This document shows, piece after piece, positions 9,699 to 17,630 of a stretch of DNA of 64,000 nt. This DNA is from Lachnospiraceae bacterium UBA7589. GTDB taxonomy: Bacteria; Bacillota; Clostridia; Lachnospirales; Lachnospiraceae. The notes under the pieces are model-generated. The model was not told the DNA's origin, made no database searches, and saw only the letters and a list, made by a program, of their open reading frames with translations. The DNA lies in assembly GCA_002476495.1 (NCBI GenBank), contig DLKL01000007.1, positions 8,957 through 72,956 of the forward strand, read 5' to 3'. The position numbers were made by a program, and so were the translations under genes. Each line of letters opens with the position of its first letter. Position 1 is the stretch's first letter.

Positions 9699-11150
9699 AT
9701 GTCAATTTTAGAAGGAATTGAACCACGGGATGTATTCGGCTTTTTTGAGAAAATCTGTGGAATACCTCACGGATCGGGGAATACACAAAAAATAAGTGAT
9801 TATCTGGTAGAATTTGCCATTGCCAGAGGGCTTGAGTATAAGCAGGATGAATTAGGAAATGTAATAATATTTAAACCGGGAACTGCAGGCTATGAGAATT
9901 CGGCTCCTGTGATTATCCAGGGACATATGGATATGGTATGCGAGAAGGAAAAGAATTGCGATATTGATTTTGATAATGAGGGTCTCAGGCTTAAGGTTAA
10001 GGATGGATATGTTGCTGCCGAGGGTACAACCCTTGGCGGAGATGACGGAATAGCCGTAGCATACGCACTGGCAATTCTTGATTCTAAGCATATACCACAT
10101 CCTCCTCTTGAGGCTGTTATTACGGTGGATGAGGAAATAGGTCTGTTGGGTGCAAATGCCCTCGATTGCAAGGTATTAAAAGGCAAAACACTTCTTAATC
10201 TGGATTCGGAGGATGAAGGAATTCTGCTTGCAGGATGCGCGGGAGGAGCTACGGCAAACTGTACAATACCTCTAAAATATGAAAAATCGGATAAATATTC
10301 GGACTATGAAATTATTCTGTCAGGTATAACCGGAGGACATTCAGGTGTGGAAATTCACAGACAGGGTGCCAATTCCAATGTGTTAATGGGACGAATACTG
10401 GATATGCTGAGAAAAAGGGTGGATACAAGACTTGCATTTGTGTGCGGAGGCTTAAAGGATAATGCTATTCCCCGGGAAACAAGGGCTTTTGCAGGGATAT
10501 CGAAGTCTGTTAGCAGGAATGAGGTATGTGATTGTATTGACGAAATCGGTGAAATTATATCAAAAGAGTATGGGATTACAGATAGGGATATAAGGCTGGA
10601 GATAAAGGAAACGGACAATCATCCGGCATATTTTACCGTGGATACAGAGGACAGAGTTATCTGTGCCCTGAGATGCCTTCCAAATGGTGTTATAAGAATG
10701 GATCCCAATATAGAAGGGCTGGTTCAGACCTCACTTAATATGGGAATTGTTAAGATTAAAGATACTGAGCTTATTATACAATTTTCTGTAAGAAGCAGCG
10801 TGGAATCTGAAAAGCGGGAGCTTTTGCAAAGAATAGACAATCTGGTGTCATATCTTGGAGGAAATGTAACAGTGACAGGAGAATATCCTGCATGGGAATA
10901 TAAATCCGACTCAAGGCTTAGAAGGATTATGGTGGATATCTATGAAAAAATGTTTCATGAAGCTCCTGATGTAAAAACTATACATGCAGGCCTGGAATGT
11001 GGAATTTTCTCAGGCAAGATTGACAACCTTGATTGCATATCCTATGGACCGCAGATAGACAATATACACACAACAGAGGAAAGGCTTAATATAGACAGTG
11101 CAAGAAGATGCTATGAATATACAAAGGAAGTGCTGAAGGCACTAAAATGA
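9699..11150 (+). CDS. pepD: Aminoacyl-histidine dipeptidase PepD (M20C peptidase)
   Basis: Cytosolic zinc dipeptidase, 483 residues, of the M20C (carnosinase-like, Xaa-His dipeptidase) family, which splits dipeptides with broad specificity. The di-zinc site is visible: H76 and D78 in QGHMDMVCEK, the bridging Asp in LGGDDGIA (115-116) and the catalytic Glu/metal Glu pair at 145-146 (DEEIGLLGA). The lid/dimerisation domain (about 205-385) includes GGHSGVEIH. Length and motif order match PepD throughout. A GGAGA ribosome site precedes the ATG. It sits between uppP and hisC; freeing histidine from peptides next to a histidine-pathway enzyme may be coincidental. Confidence 0.93.
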   Translation: MSILEGIEPRDVFGFFEKICGIPHGSGNTQKISDYLVEFAIARGLEYKQDELGNVIIFKPGTAGYENSAPVIIQGHMDMVCEKEKNCDIDFDNEGLRLKVKDGYVAAEGTTLGGDDGIAVAYALAILDSKHIPHPPLEAVITVDEEIGLLGANALDCKVLKGKTLLNLDSEDEGILLAGCAGGATANCTIPLKYEKSDKYSDYEIILSGITGGHSGVEIHRQGANSNVLMGRILDMLRKRVDTRLAFVCGGLKDNAIPRETRAFAGISKSVSRNEVCDCIDEIGEIISKEYGITDRDIRLEIKETDNHPAYFTVDTEDRVICALRCLPNGVIRMDPNIEGLVQTSLNMGIVKIKDTELIIQFSVRSSVESEKRELLQRIDNLVSYLGGNVTVTGEYPAWEYKSDSRLRRIMVDIYEKMFHEAPDVKTIHAGLECGIFSGKIDNLDCISYGPQIDNIHTTEERLNIDSARRCYEYTKEVLKALK

Positions 11151-11175
11151 TTTACAGATTCAGGAGGAAAATAGT

Positions 11176-12237
11176 ATGAATTTATGGCAAAATAACATCA
11201 GACAGGTTGTACCATATGTGCCGGGAGAACAGCCAAAGGGTGATAATATAATAAAGCTGAATACCAACGAAAATCCCTATGGACCATCTAAAATGGTTCT
11301 GGAGAAAAAAATACAGCTTGAAAACCTGAAGCTTTATCCGGATCCTTCCGCCGGTGCATTAGTGGATGCTATAGGAAAATATCATGGGGTGGACAGTGAC
11401 CAGGTATTTGTCGGGGTGGGCTCGGATGATGTTCTTGCCATGTCATTTTTGACATTTTTTAATTCGGGAAAAGAGATTCTTTTTCCGGATGTTACATATT
11501 CCTTCTATGATGTGTGGGCTGATCTTTACAAAATCCCATATAGAACAATACCACTTGATTCAGACTTTGAAATTAATGCCCGGGATTATTATGCTGAGAA
11601 CGGTGGGATTGTATTTCCGAATCCTAATGCACCGACAGGTATTGCAAAGCCTGTTGCCTTTGTAGAGGATATATTGCAGCATAACCGGGATGTTATTGTA
11701 ATTGTTGATGAGGCTTATGTAGATTTTGGAGGAGAAACAGCTCTCCCATTAATAGACAGATATGATAATCTTCTGGTGGTAAGAACATATTCTAAATCCC
11801 GTTCCATGGCAGGAATGCGGATAGGTTACGCAATAGGGAACAGGGAGCTTATAAAATATCTGAATGATGTAAAATATTCTTATAACTCATATACCATGAA
11901 TATGACTTCAATAATTCTGGGCGTAGAGAGCATAAAGGATGATGAATATTTTAAAGAAACCATAAAAAAGGTAATTGATACCAGGGAATGGTTTAAGGGT
12001 GAAATAAAGAAAATAGGCTTTTCCTGTACCGATTCAAAGACAAATTTTTTATTTATTACCCATAAGAGTGTGCCTGCAAAGGAAATATTTATGAAGGCAA
12101 GAGAGAATAATATATATGTAAGATATTTCGATAAGCCAAGAATCGATAATTATCTTCGTGTAACTATCGGGACAAGGAATGAAATGGAGACCTTCCTAAG
12201 CTTCCTTATGAAAATGCCGGGAATTACCGGAGAATAA
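11176..12237 (+). CDS. hisC: Histidinol-phosphate aminotransferase
   Basis: PLP-dependent class I/II aminotransferase of 353 residues that makes histidinol phosphate from imidazole-acetol phosphate and glutamate. Visible family features are LNTNENPYGPS at the N-terminus, FPNPNAPTG (147-155), the PLP-ring Asp in IVDEAYVDF (D179), the Schiff-base Lys207 in TYSKSRSMAG, and R-x-G-Y after it. Last gene of the uppP-pepD-hisC run and separate from any other his gene here. HisC homologs can also transaminate aromatic amino acids, so a broader role is possible. AGGAGG ribosome site. Confidence 0.9.
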   Translation: MNLWQNNIRQVVPYVPGEQPKGDNIIKLNTNENPYGPSKMVLEKKIQLENLKLYPDPSAGALVDAIGKYHGVDSDQVFVGVGSDDVLAMSFLTFFNSGKEILFPDVTYSFYDVWADLYKIPYRTIPLDSDFEINARDYYAENGGIVFPNPNAPTGIAKPVAFVEDILQHNRDVIVIVDEAYVDFGGETALPLIDRYDNLLVVRTYSKSRSMAGMRIGYAIGNRELIKYLNDVKYSYNSYTMNMTSIILGVESIKDDEYFKETIKKVIDTREWFKGEIKKIGFSCTDSKTNFLFITHKSVPAKEIFMKARENNIYVRYFDKPRIDNYLRVTIGTRNEMETFLSFLMKMPGITGE

Positions 12238-12249
12238 TATATAGGATAA

Positions 12250-12291
12250 AAAGTCTGTATACAAATCAAAGCATTTGTATGCAGATTTTTT
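12250..12291 (+). terminator. Terminator after hisC
   Basis: TCTGTATACAAAT (12254-12266) pairs with ATTTGTATGCAGA (12273-12285) with one mismatch, followed by a run of six T. Confidence 0.9.
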
Positions 12292-12292
12292 G

Positions 12293-12321
12293 TTGCAATA
12301 TATTTGCACAATGTCTACAAT
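12293..12321 (+). promoter_or_regulatory. SigA-type promoter for the DUF5688 gene
   Basis: TTGCAA, 17-base spacer, TACAAT. It begins directly after the hisC terminator. Predicted start of transcription is near 12328, about ten bases before a stem-loop. Confidence 0.6.
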
Positions 12322-12336
12322 AAATTTGTATCTTAT

Positions 12337-12364
12337 AAAGGAACTTCAGTGTCCTTTGTTTTTC
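12337..12364 (+). other. Terminator-like stem-loop in the DUF5688 leader
   Basis: AAAGGA (12337-12342) pairs with TCCTTT (12352-12357); the arms extend inward through ACT/AGT with one bulge, and GTTTTT follows. It has the form of an intrinsic terminator but lies between the predicted promoter and the gene, so it could be an attenuator or a 5'-end stabiliser. Confidence 0.5.
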
Positions 12365-12395
12365 CCAACATATTCAATTTTTATACAGGAAGGAG

Positions 12396-13316
12396 ATGTA
12401 CATAAAACCAGTGTACAAAATGTTAATGAGCTTTGAAGAATTTATTGAAGAGATGACTAAAAAAATACCGGGGTGTATGGAGGAATATAATATTAAGAGT
12501 ATCCATGCAAAAAAGATATTTAAAAACAACGGGGTTGTCTGTACAGGCCTGGCAATCTGTATAGAAGGGGAGAATGTTGCTCCTAATATTTATATGGAAT
12601 ACTTCTACAATGAGTATAAAGCAGGGCTTTCCATGGAGGAGATAATGGCTTTATTTTGCAATGAATACAAGGAAGCAAGAAATCATATGGCTTATGATTG
12701 CCTTGACATTAATATGGATAATCTCCCCAAGCACCTTTTTATGAAGCTGGTCAATTATGAAAAAAATAAGGAAATATTAAAGAATTGTCCCCACATAAAA
12801 TTTCTTGATCTGGCAATAACCTTCAGATTCCTTGTGAGGCAGGATAAGGAGGGAACCGCCTCTGCCATGATTAGTAATGAAGATATGGAGGAGTTTAAAA
12901 TTACCACAGGGGAATTATATTCCCTGGCTGAAAAAAGCAACCGGATTGTTTTCCCCCCAAAGCTTATGCCGATGGAAGAGGCGATAAAGGAACTGGCTCC
13001 CGGAGAGGATACGGTACCCTGCAAGGAGGTTTATGTTCTTACTAACAGCCAGGGAGTAAACGGAGCTGTATATATGACTTATGTAGATATTATAGGAGCT
13101 TATGCCGATAGAATAGAAAAGAATCTGTATATACTTCCCTCCAGTATTCACGAGGTCCTGCTTTTGCCTGATGAGGGGGATATTGATGAGGAGCAACTAG
13201 GTGAAATGGTAAGAGATATCAATGAATATGTAGTAGGCAATATAGATTTTCTTTCTGATTCAATATACTATTATGACAGAATTACAGGAAATATGAGTGT
13301 CAAAAAGAAGGGTTAA
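12396..13316 (+). CDS. DUF5688 family protein
   Basis: Predicted cytosolic protein of 306 residues, with no signal peptide or membrane segment. The N-terminal half matches the DUF5688 pattern as I know it from Lachnospiraceae: an FEEFIEEM start, a KNNGV...TGLAI strand pair and a NIYMEYFYNEYKAG motif, followed by a long alpha/beta region. The function of the family is unknown. The start is uncertain: GGAAGGAG directly abuts the ATG at 12396, too close for good initiation, so GTG 12411, ATG 12420 or ATG 12426 (MSFEEF, the position where relatives begin) are credible alternatives. It has its own promoter and a structured leader and appears monocistronic. Confidence 0.7.
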   Translation: MYIKPVYKMLMSFEEFIEEMTKKIPGCMEEYNIKSIHAKKIFKNNGVVCTGLAICIEGENVAPNIYMEYFYNEYKAGLSMEEIMALFCNEYKEARNHMAYDCLDINMDNLPKHLFMKLVNYEKNKEILKNCPHIKFLDLAITFRFLVRQDKEGTASAMISNEDMEEFKITTGELYSLAEKSNRIVFPPKLMPMEEAIKELAPGEDTVPCKEVYVLTNSQGVNGAVYMTYVDIIGAYADRIEKNLYILPSSIHEVLLLPDEGDIDEEQLGEMVRDINEYVVGNIDFLSDSIYYYDRITGNMSVKKKG

Positions 13317-13354
13317 AATACTGACAAATTAATTTAGTTCTTGCGTAATTCACC

Positions 13355-13383
13355 TTGACTATTTTATCAGTATGTGATATCTT
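13355..13383 (+). promoter_or_regulatory. Promoter of the cold-shock gene
   Basis: TTGACT, 17-base spacer, TATCTT. A hairpin GCGT-GAAA-ACGC at 13390-13401 with a GNRA tetraloop lies at or just after the predicted transcription start, and a GGAGGA ribosome site precedes the ATG. Confidence 0.6.
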
Positions 13384-13426
13384 AAATAAGCGTGAAAACG
13401 CATATTTATAACTTGGAGGATTTATT

Positions 13427-13627
13427 ATGACAAAGGGTACAGTAAAGTGGTTTAATGACCAGAAGGGTTTTGGATTCATTACAGACGAGAACGGTAAGGA
13501 TGTATTCGTACATTTTACAGGTCTTAACATGGAAGGATTTAAGACACTTAAGGAGAATCAGGCAGTTGAGTTTGACATTGTTGACGGAGATAAGGGTCCA
13601 CAGGCAGTTAACGTTTCTGTTCTCTAA
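13427..13627 (+). CDS. CspA-family cold-shock protein
   Basis: Single cold-shock domain of 66 residues, the usual Csp length. It binds single-stranded RNA/DNA and acts as an RNA chaperone. RNP1 (KGFGFIT, about 13-19) and RNP2 (VFVHF, about 26-30) are intact, with the N-terminal GTVKWFN strand. Codon use (GAT, AAG, CTT-rich) suggests high expression, and the ribosome site TTGGAGGA is strong. Monocistronic, with its own promoter and a terminator near 13734. Its GNRA-capped leader hairpin recalls the structured leaders of other csp genes, though it is much shorter than that of E. coli cspA. Confidence 0.95.
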   Translation: MTKGTVKWFNDQKGFGFITDENGKDVFVHFTGLNMEGFKTLKENQAVEFDIVDGDKGPQAVNVSVL

Positions 13628-13732
13628 AAAAGATTTGACTTAATCAGATAACAGGGTACCTATTGATATATATTAAGGTAGTTTTACATTTAATTTTATT
13701 TTAGGATTTGTTATATCATTGAGCTAAACTTA

Positions 13733-13768
13733 TTAGGAGTTATTATTTGTATAATAACTCCTATTTTA
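13733..13768 (+). terminator. Terminator between csp and tetR
   Basis: TAGGAGTTATTAT (13734-13746) pairs perfectly with ATAATAACTCCTA (13751-13763), followed by TTTTATT. Confidence 0.85.
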
Positions 13769-13797
13769 TTGACAAAAAGTAGTAAATGAAATAAAAT
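13769..13797 (+). promoter_or_regulatory. Promoter of the tetR-receiver-rarA operon
   Basis: Consensus TTGACA, 17-base spacer, TAAAAT. A second TTGACAAAA block begins at 13811, 42 bases downstream, giving a direct repeat that could be part of an operator. Confidence 0.7.
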
Positions 13798-13837
13798 TGG
13801 TTATATGTATTTGACAAAAGGGAGTATATAAAAAGGG

Positions 13838-14437
13838 GTGTTTATTACGGATAGCTTCGTTTCAAGGAAGGACAGAATTATTGCATCCGCCATAGAGATT
13901 ATCAGTGATTCGGGTTTGTCAGCATTAACTACAAAAAATCTGGCTCAAAAGGAAAATATGTCAGAAGCTCTTTTGTACAAGTATTTTGGGGGCATAGACG
14001 AGGTGCTTGTAGGTGTTGTTGAATTTTATTCTAAATTTGACGAGCAGATTCGACATACAATCAAGGGGAAGACAGGTAGTAGTATAGAAAAACTACATGA
14101 TTATTTTGAGGCGTACGCAACCTATTATGATAACTATTATGCTATATCCACTCTCATGCTTCAGTACGAGGAGTTATTGCATAATATAGATACAAGGGAT
14201 AAAATGGCATGGTGTATATCTGAGAGAATTAGTTTTGTTTCAGATTTGTTTGAAAGTGCAATAAGAGATAAGGAAATAGTTGATACATTCACTTCCGAAG
14301 AGCTTGCCAATATGGCTTCGGGGGTTACCATGTCTTATATATTAAGCAGAAGAATAAAATATCACAAAAAAACGTTCAAGCAGGAAATTATGGACAATCT
14401 TAACAAATGGTTAAAATCATTAAAGTATCAGGAGTAG
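13838..14437 (+). CDS. TetR/AcrR-family transcriptional regulator
   Basis: 199 residues. The N-terminal TetR DNA-binding domain (about 10-56) is clear: RIIASAIEIISDSGLSALTTKNLAQ, then a recognition helix ending in ALLYKYFGG, the family's hallmark L-Y-x-Y-F. The rest is an all-helical ligand-binding/dimer domain that I cannot assign to a ligand. Start is GTG at 13838; AAAAAGGGG runs straight into it and GGGAG lies 14 bases upstream, so initiation is not ideal. First gene of an operon with a receiver protein (10-base gap) and rarA (23-base gap). Probably autoregulated, given the direct repeat around its promoter. Confidence 0.88.
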   Translation: MFITDSFVSRKDRIIASAIEIISDSGLSALTTKNLAQKENMSEALLYKYFGGIDEVLVGVVEFYSKFDEQIRHTIKGKTGSSIEKLHDYFEAYATYYDNYYAISTLMLQYEELLHNIDTRDKMAWCISERISFVSDLFESAIRDKEIVDTFTSEELANMASGVTMSYILSRRIKYHKKTFKQEIMDNLNKWLKSLKYQE

Positions 14438-14447
14438 GAGGTTTATT

Positions 14448-14837
14448 ATGAAGGTTTTAGTAGCAGAGGATGATGTAGCAAGCGGAAAGTTTATGCAGAA
14501 GCTTCTTTCCAAATATGGTGAGGTTGTAGTAGCAAGAGACGGAATTGCTGCTGTAGATGAGTTCGTCAATGCAGTTAATAATAACGAAAGATTTGATTTG
14601 ATTTGCATGGATATTATGATGCCTAAGATAGACGGTTACAAGGCACTGGCCTCTATAAGGGACGCAGAGCGTAAGCTGGGACTTGCAAGGGACTCCCGCT
14701 GTAAGGTGATTATGATCAGTGCGTTGGATGAGGGCTTTGATTCCAATTATGCAAGTGACGATTATGAGGAATATATATGTAAGCCTATAGATATTATGAA
14801 ATTTGATGCGGTTATAAAGAATTTGGGTTTATCATAG
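14448..14837 (+). CDS. Stand-alone response-regulator receiver domain (CheY-like)
   Basis: 129 residues that form a single REC domain with no output domain. The phosphoacceptor Asp55 (CMDIMMPKIDG), the acidic pair D8/D9 (AEDD), S91 (MISA) and K112 (CKPID) are all present, so it should be phosphorylatable. It probably acts through protein-protein contacts, either as a phosphorelay intermediate or as a docking partner. No kinase is encoded next to it; the nearest is the hybrid kinase at 34.9-37.0 kb, a speculative link. Sits between the tetR gene and rarA with an AGGAGG ribosome site. Confidence 0.92.
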   Translation: MKVLVAEDDVASGKFMQKLLSKYGEVVVARDGIAAVDEFVNAVNNNERFDLICMDIMMPKIDGYKALASIRDAERKLGLARDSRCKVIMISALDEGFDSNYASDDYEEYICKPIDIMKFDAVIKNLGLS

Positions 14838-14860
14838 ATTAATATATAAGGTATAATAAT

Positions 14861-16189
14861 ATGGATTTGTTTGATTATATGCGTGAAAATAACATGAAGG
14901 GCGAATCACCTCTTGCAAAGAGGCTTCGCCCTACTTCTATAGATGAGGTAGTAGGACAGGAGCATATTCTTGGGAAGGATAAGCTTTTATATAGGGCAAT
15001 TAAGGCAGATAAGCTAAGCTCTATTATTCTGTACGGACCTCCCGGAACAGGAAAAACAACTCTTGCCATGGTTATTGCCAATACTACAAGTGCGATTTTT
15101 TGTGAGCTTAATGCTACAACCTCGGGGAAAAAGGATATTGAGGAGGCTGTGGAAAAGGCAAAGGATGCCCGGGGAATGTATGGCAAAAAGACCATATTGT
15201 TTATTGATGAGATTCATAGATTTAATAAGGCACAACAGGATTACCTTCTCCCCTTTGTGGAAGATGGTACGGTTATATTAATCGGTGCTACTACTGAAAA
15301 TCCGTATTTTGAGGTAAATAAGGCTCTTATTTCAAGGTCTTCAATATTTCAGCTAAAGCCACTGACAAAAGAAAATATAGCAATGCTTATTAAAAGGGCC
15401 GTTACGGATGTGGAAAAGGGTATGGGCTCCTATGATGTCCGGATTACACCGGAGGCTGTAGAATTTCTGGCAGATTTGTCGGAGGGTGATGCACGGCGTG
15501 CGCTGAATGCAGTTGAGCTTGGAATCTTATCCACCCCAAGAGATGAAAAAACAGGAAAAATAGTGATTGATCTTAAGGTGGCGGAGGAATGCATACAAAG
15601 GCGTTCCATAAAATATGAAAAAAATGGGGATAATCATTACGATATAATTTCCGCTTTTATAAAAAGCATGAGGGGCTCAGATCCTGATGGAGCGGTTTAT
15701 TACCTTGCCAAGATGCTGTATGGCGGAGAAAGTGTTACTTTTATTGCAAGAAGGATTATGATATGTGCCTGTGAGGATGTGGGAAATGCAGATCCCCAGG
15801 CTATAGTTGTAGCGGCCGGCTGTGCCCAGGCAGTTGAACGTGTAGGCATGCCGGAAGCACAGATTATACTTGCCCACGCTGCAATATATGTTGCCTGTGC
15901 CCCTAAGAGCAATGCAATTGTCAATGCTATTTTTGATGCCATGGACAGGGTGAAAAATGTAGGAGACTGCCCGGTTCCGAATCATCTAAGGGATGCTCAT
16001 TATAGCGGTGCGGCTAATTTGGGGAGTGTTGGTTACAAGTATGCCCACGATTACCCAAATCATTATGTGGAGCAGCAGTATTTGCCTGATAAGCTTGTCG
16101 GAGAAAGGTTTTACAAGCCCGGCAATATCGGATATGAAAATGACATCAGGGAATGGTTAAAAAAAATTAAAAACAATGATACAAATTAA
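14861..16189 (+). CDS. rarA: Replication-associated recombination protein RarA (MgsA)
   Basis: AAA+ ATPase of 442 residues, related to clamp-loader subunits, that acts at stalled replication forks. Walker A is GPPGTGKTT (about residues 54-62), Walker B is LFIDEIHRFNKAQQD (about 112-126), sensor 1 is GATTENP and the arginine-finger region ISRSSIF follows. The C-terminal tetramerisation domain with GAVYYLAKML and HLRDAHYSGA is complete. The N-terminal PLAKRLRPTSIDEVVGQEH is the RarA signature. Last gene of the tetR-receiver-rarA operon. No strong terminator follows, only a weak AAAATCT/AGATTTT pairing at 16191-16220. Confidence 0.95.
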   Translation: MDLFDYMRENNMKGESPLAKRLRPTSIDEVVGQEHILGKDKLLYRAIKADKLSSIILYGPPGTGKTTLAMVIANTTSAIFCELNATTSGKKDIEEAVEKAKDARGMYGKKTILFIDEIHRFNKAQQDYLLPFVEDGTVILIGATTENPYFEVNKALISRSSIFQLKPLTKENIAMLIKRAVTDVEKGMGSYDVRITPEAVEFLADLSEGDARRALNAVELGILSTPRDEKTGKIVIDLKVAEECIQRRSIKYEKNGDNHYDIISAFIKSMRGSDPDGAVYYLAKMLYGGESVTFIARRIMICACEDVGNADPQAIVVAAGCAQAVERVGMPEAQIILAHAAIYVACAPKSNAIVNAIFDAMDRVKNVGDCPVPNHLRDAHYSGAANLGSVGYKYAHDYPNHYVEQQYLPDKLVGERFYKPGNIGYENDIREWLKKIKNNDTN

Positions 16190-16265
16190 TAAAATCTTAA
16201 AGTGTTTTACAGTAGATTTTTAAATTAAAGTTTGAGATAATTTTGCATATAGGAGGTCGGAATTA

Positions 16266-17630
16266 ATGAAAAAAAAGAAGATATTAATTATTACAGGTAT
16301 CGTGTTGATTTTGGCAGCTATTATTGCAGCCGTTGTATTATTTTGTAAAAAATCAGATAAGGATACAGACAATCTTGTTGTGTATGTCACCTCTGTTTCG
16401 GATATAACAGGCTCCGGATATGCGGTAGGGGACCGCTTTATGGGTGTGGTGGAAACACAGGAAACCCAGGGAGTTGATAAGGCAGATGACAGGACTGTTA
16501 AGGAAATATATGTGAGTGTCGGGGATGAGGTTAAAAAAGGTGACAAATTGTTTGCGTATGATACTGACGAAATGAGTTTAAAGCAAAAGCAGCTTGAACT
16601 TGAGCTTAGCAGTATTAACAATAATATTTCCACCCTGAATTCACAGATTGCTTCTTTAAATGAAGAAAAAAAGCAGGTGGATGAAAATCACAAAATTGAG
16701 TACACAAGCCAGATTCAGAGCCTTCAGGCACAGGTAAACCAGGAAAACTATAATGCAAGTGCAAAGCAGCTTGAGATTGACAGACAAAAAACTGCCATAG
16801 AAAATGCAATTGTTGTTTCTCCTATGGATGGCATAATAAAGGAAATTAATAATGGCACCGGCAGCCCGGATAGCTATGGGGATTATGGCAATACACCTTC
16901 TCATTTTATATCAATTATGGATATGGGAGAATATAAGATAAAGGCTTCTGTAAGTGAATACAGTGTAGGTGCGTTTTCGGTTGGAGCCAGAGTTGTTATC
17001 TATTCGAGAGTAGATGAAAGCAAGGTATGGTATGGCAAGGTTACAAAGATTGATACTGAAAATGCAAATCAGGGCAGCAATGATTATTACTATTCGGGAG
17101 GAACACAGGCAACTAAGTATCCGGTTTATATAGCCCTTGATTCATCAAAGGATATTATGCTGGGACAGCATGTATATGTTGAGCTTGATTATGGACAGGG
17201 AGAAATCAAGGAAGGACTGTGGCTTGCCGATTATTACATTGTCCAGGATAGAAATGCTCCATATGTATGGGCAGAAAATAACGGAAAATTGGAAAGACGC
17301 ACGGTTGAGCTTGGAGAATATGATGAAGAGATGTGTACCTATGAGATATTGTCAGGTATTTCAGAGGATGATTATATCGCATTTCCGGAGGATAATCTGA
17401 AAGAAGGCACAAAAACAACTCATAATTATGAAGATGTAATAGATAATTCTTTACCGGATGATGACAGCAATATTGATTTTCCTGACGGAGAAGATATATA
17501 TCCTAAGGAGGAAATATATCCTGAAGGAGAGGAAGTATATCCTGAGGGAGAGGAAGTATTCCCTGAGAGTGAAGATGTGGATGTATATAACAATTCCGGA
17601 GCGGAAACAAATAATGAGGAGGCATATTAA
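16266..17630 (+). CDS. Membrane-fusion (HlyD/MacA-like) adaptor 1 of ABC efflux cassette
   Basis: 454 residues. An N-terminal membrane anchor (KKKKILIITGIVLILAAIIA, about 1-28) is followed by a barrel/lipoyl half (KEIYVSVGDEVKKGDKLFAYD), a coiled-coil hairpin (about 100-175), the second lipoyl half (VVSPMDGIIKEIN) and the beta-barrel and membrane-proximal domains. In Gram-positive MacAB-like systems such adaptors sit outside the membrane and couple to the permease. The C-terminal tail (about 395-454) is very acidic and holds four tandem 7-residue repeats. Strong AGGAGG ribosome site. Its stop codon overlaps the ATP-binding gene (TAATG), so the two are translationally coupled. Confidence 0.88.
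   Translation: MKKKKILIITGIVLILAAIIAAVVLFCKKSDKDTDNLVVYVTSVSDITGSGYAVGDRFMGVVETQETQGVDKADDRTVKEIYVSVGDEVKKGDKLFAYDTDEMSLKQKQLELELSSINNNISTLNSQIASLNEEKKQVDENHKIEYTSQIQSLQAQVNQENYNASAKQLEIDRQKTAIENAIVVSPMDGIIKEINNGTGSPDSYGDYGNTPSHFISIMDMGEYKIKASVSEYSVGAFSVGARVVIYSRVDESKVWYGKVTKIDTENANQGSNDYYYSGGTQATKYPVYIALDSSKDIMLGQHVYVELDYGQGEIKEGLWLADYYIVQDRNAPYVWAENNGKLERRTVELGEYDEEMCTYEILSGISEDDYIAFPEDNLKEGTKTTHNYEDVIDNSLPDDDSNIDFPDGEDIYPKEEIYPEGEEVYPEGEEVFPESEDVDVYNNSGAETNNEEAY
17490..17573 (+). repeat. Four tandem 21-bp repeats coding an acidic heptad
   Basis: Residues 409-436 of adaptor 1 read EDIYPKE, EIYPEGE, EVYPEGE and EVFPESE. The DNA copies are similar but diverged. The unit is a multiple of three, so copy-number change would keep the frame. 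Confidence 0.85.

Noticed and set aside
16191..16220. Terminator after rarA
   Set aside because: Only a 7-bp AAAATCT/AGATTTT pairing with A/T composition; too weak to list as a feature.
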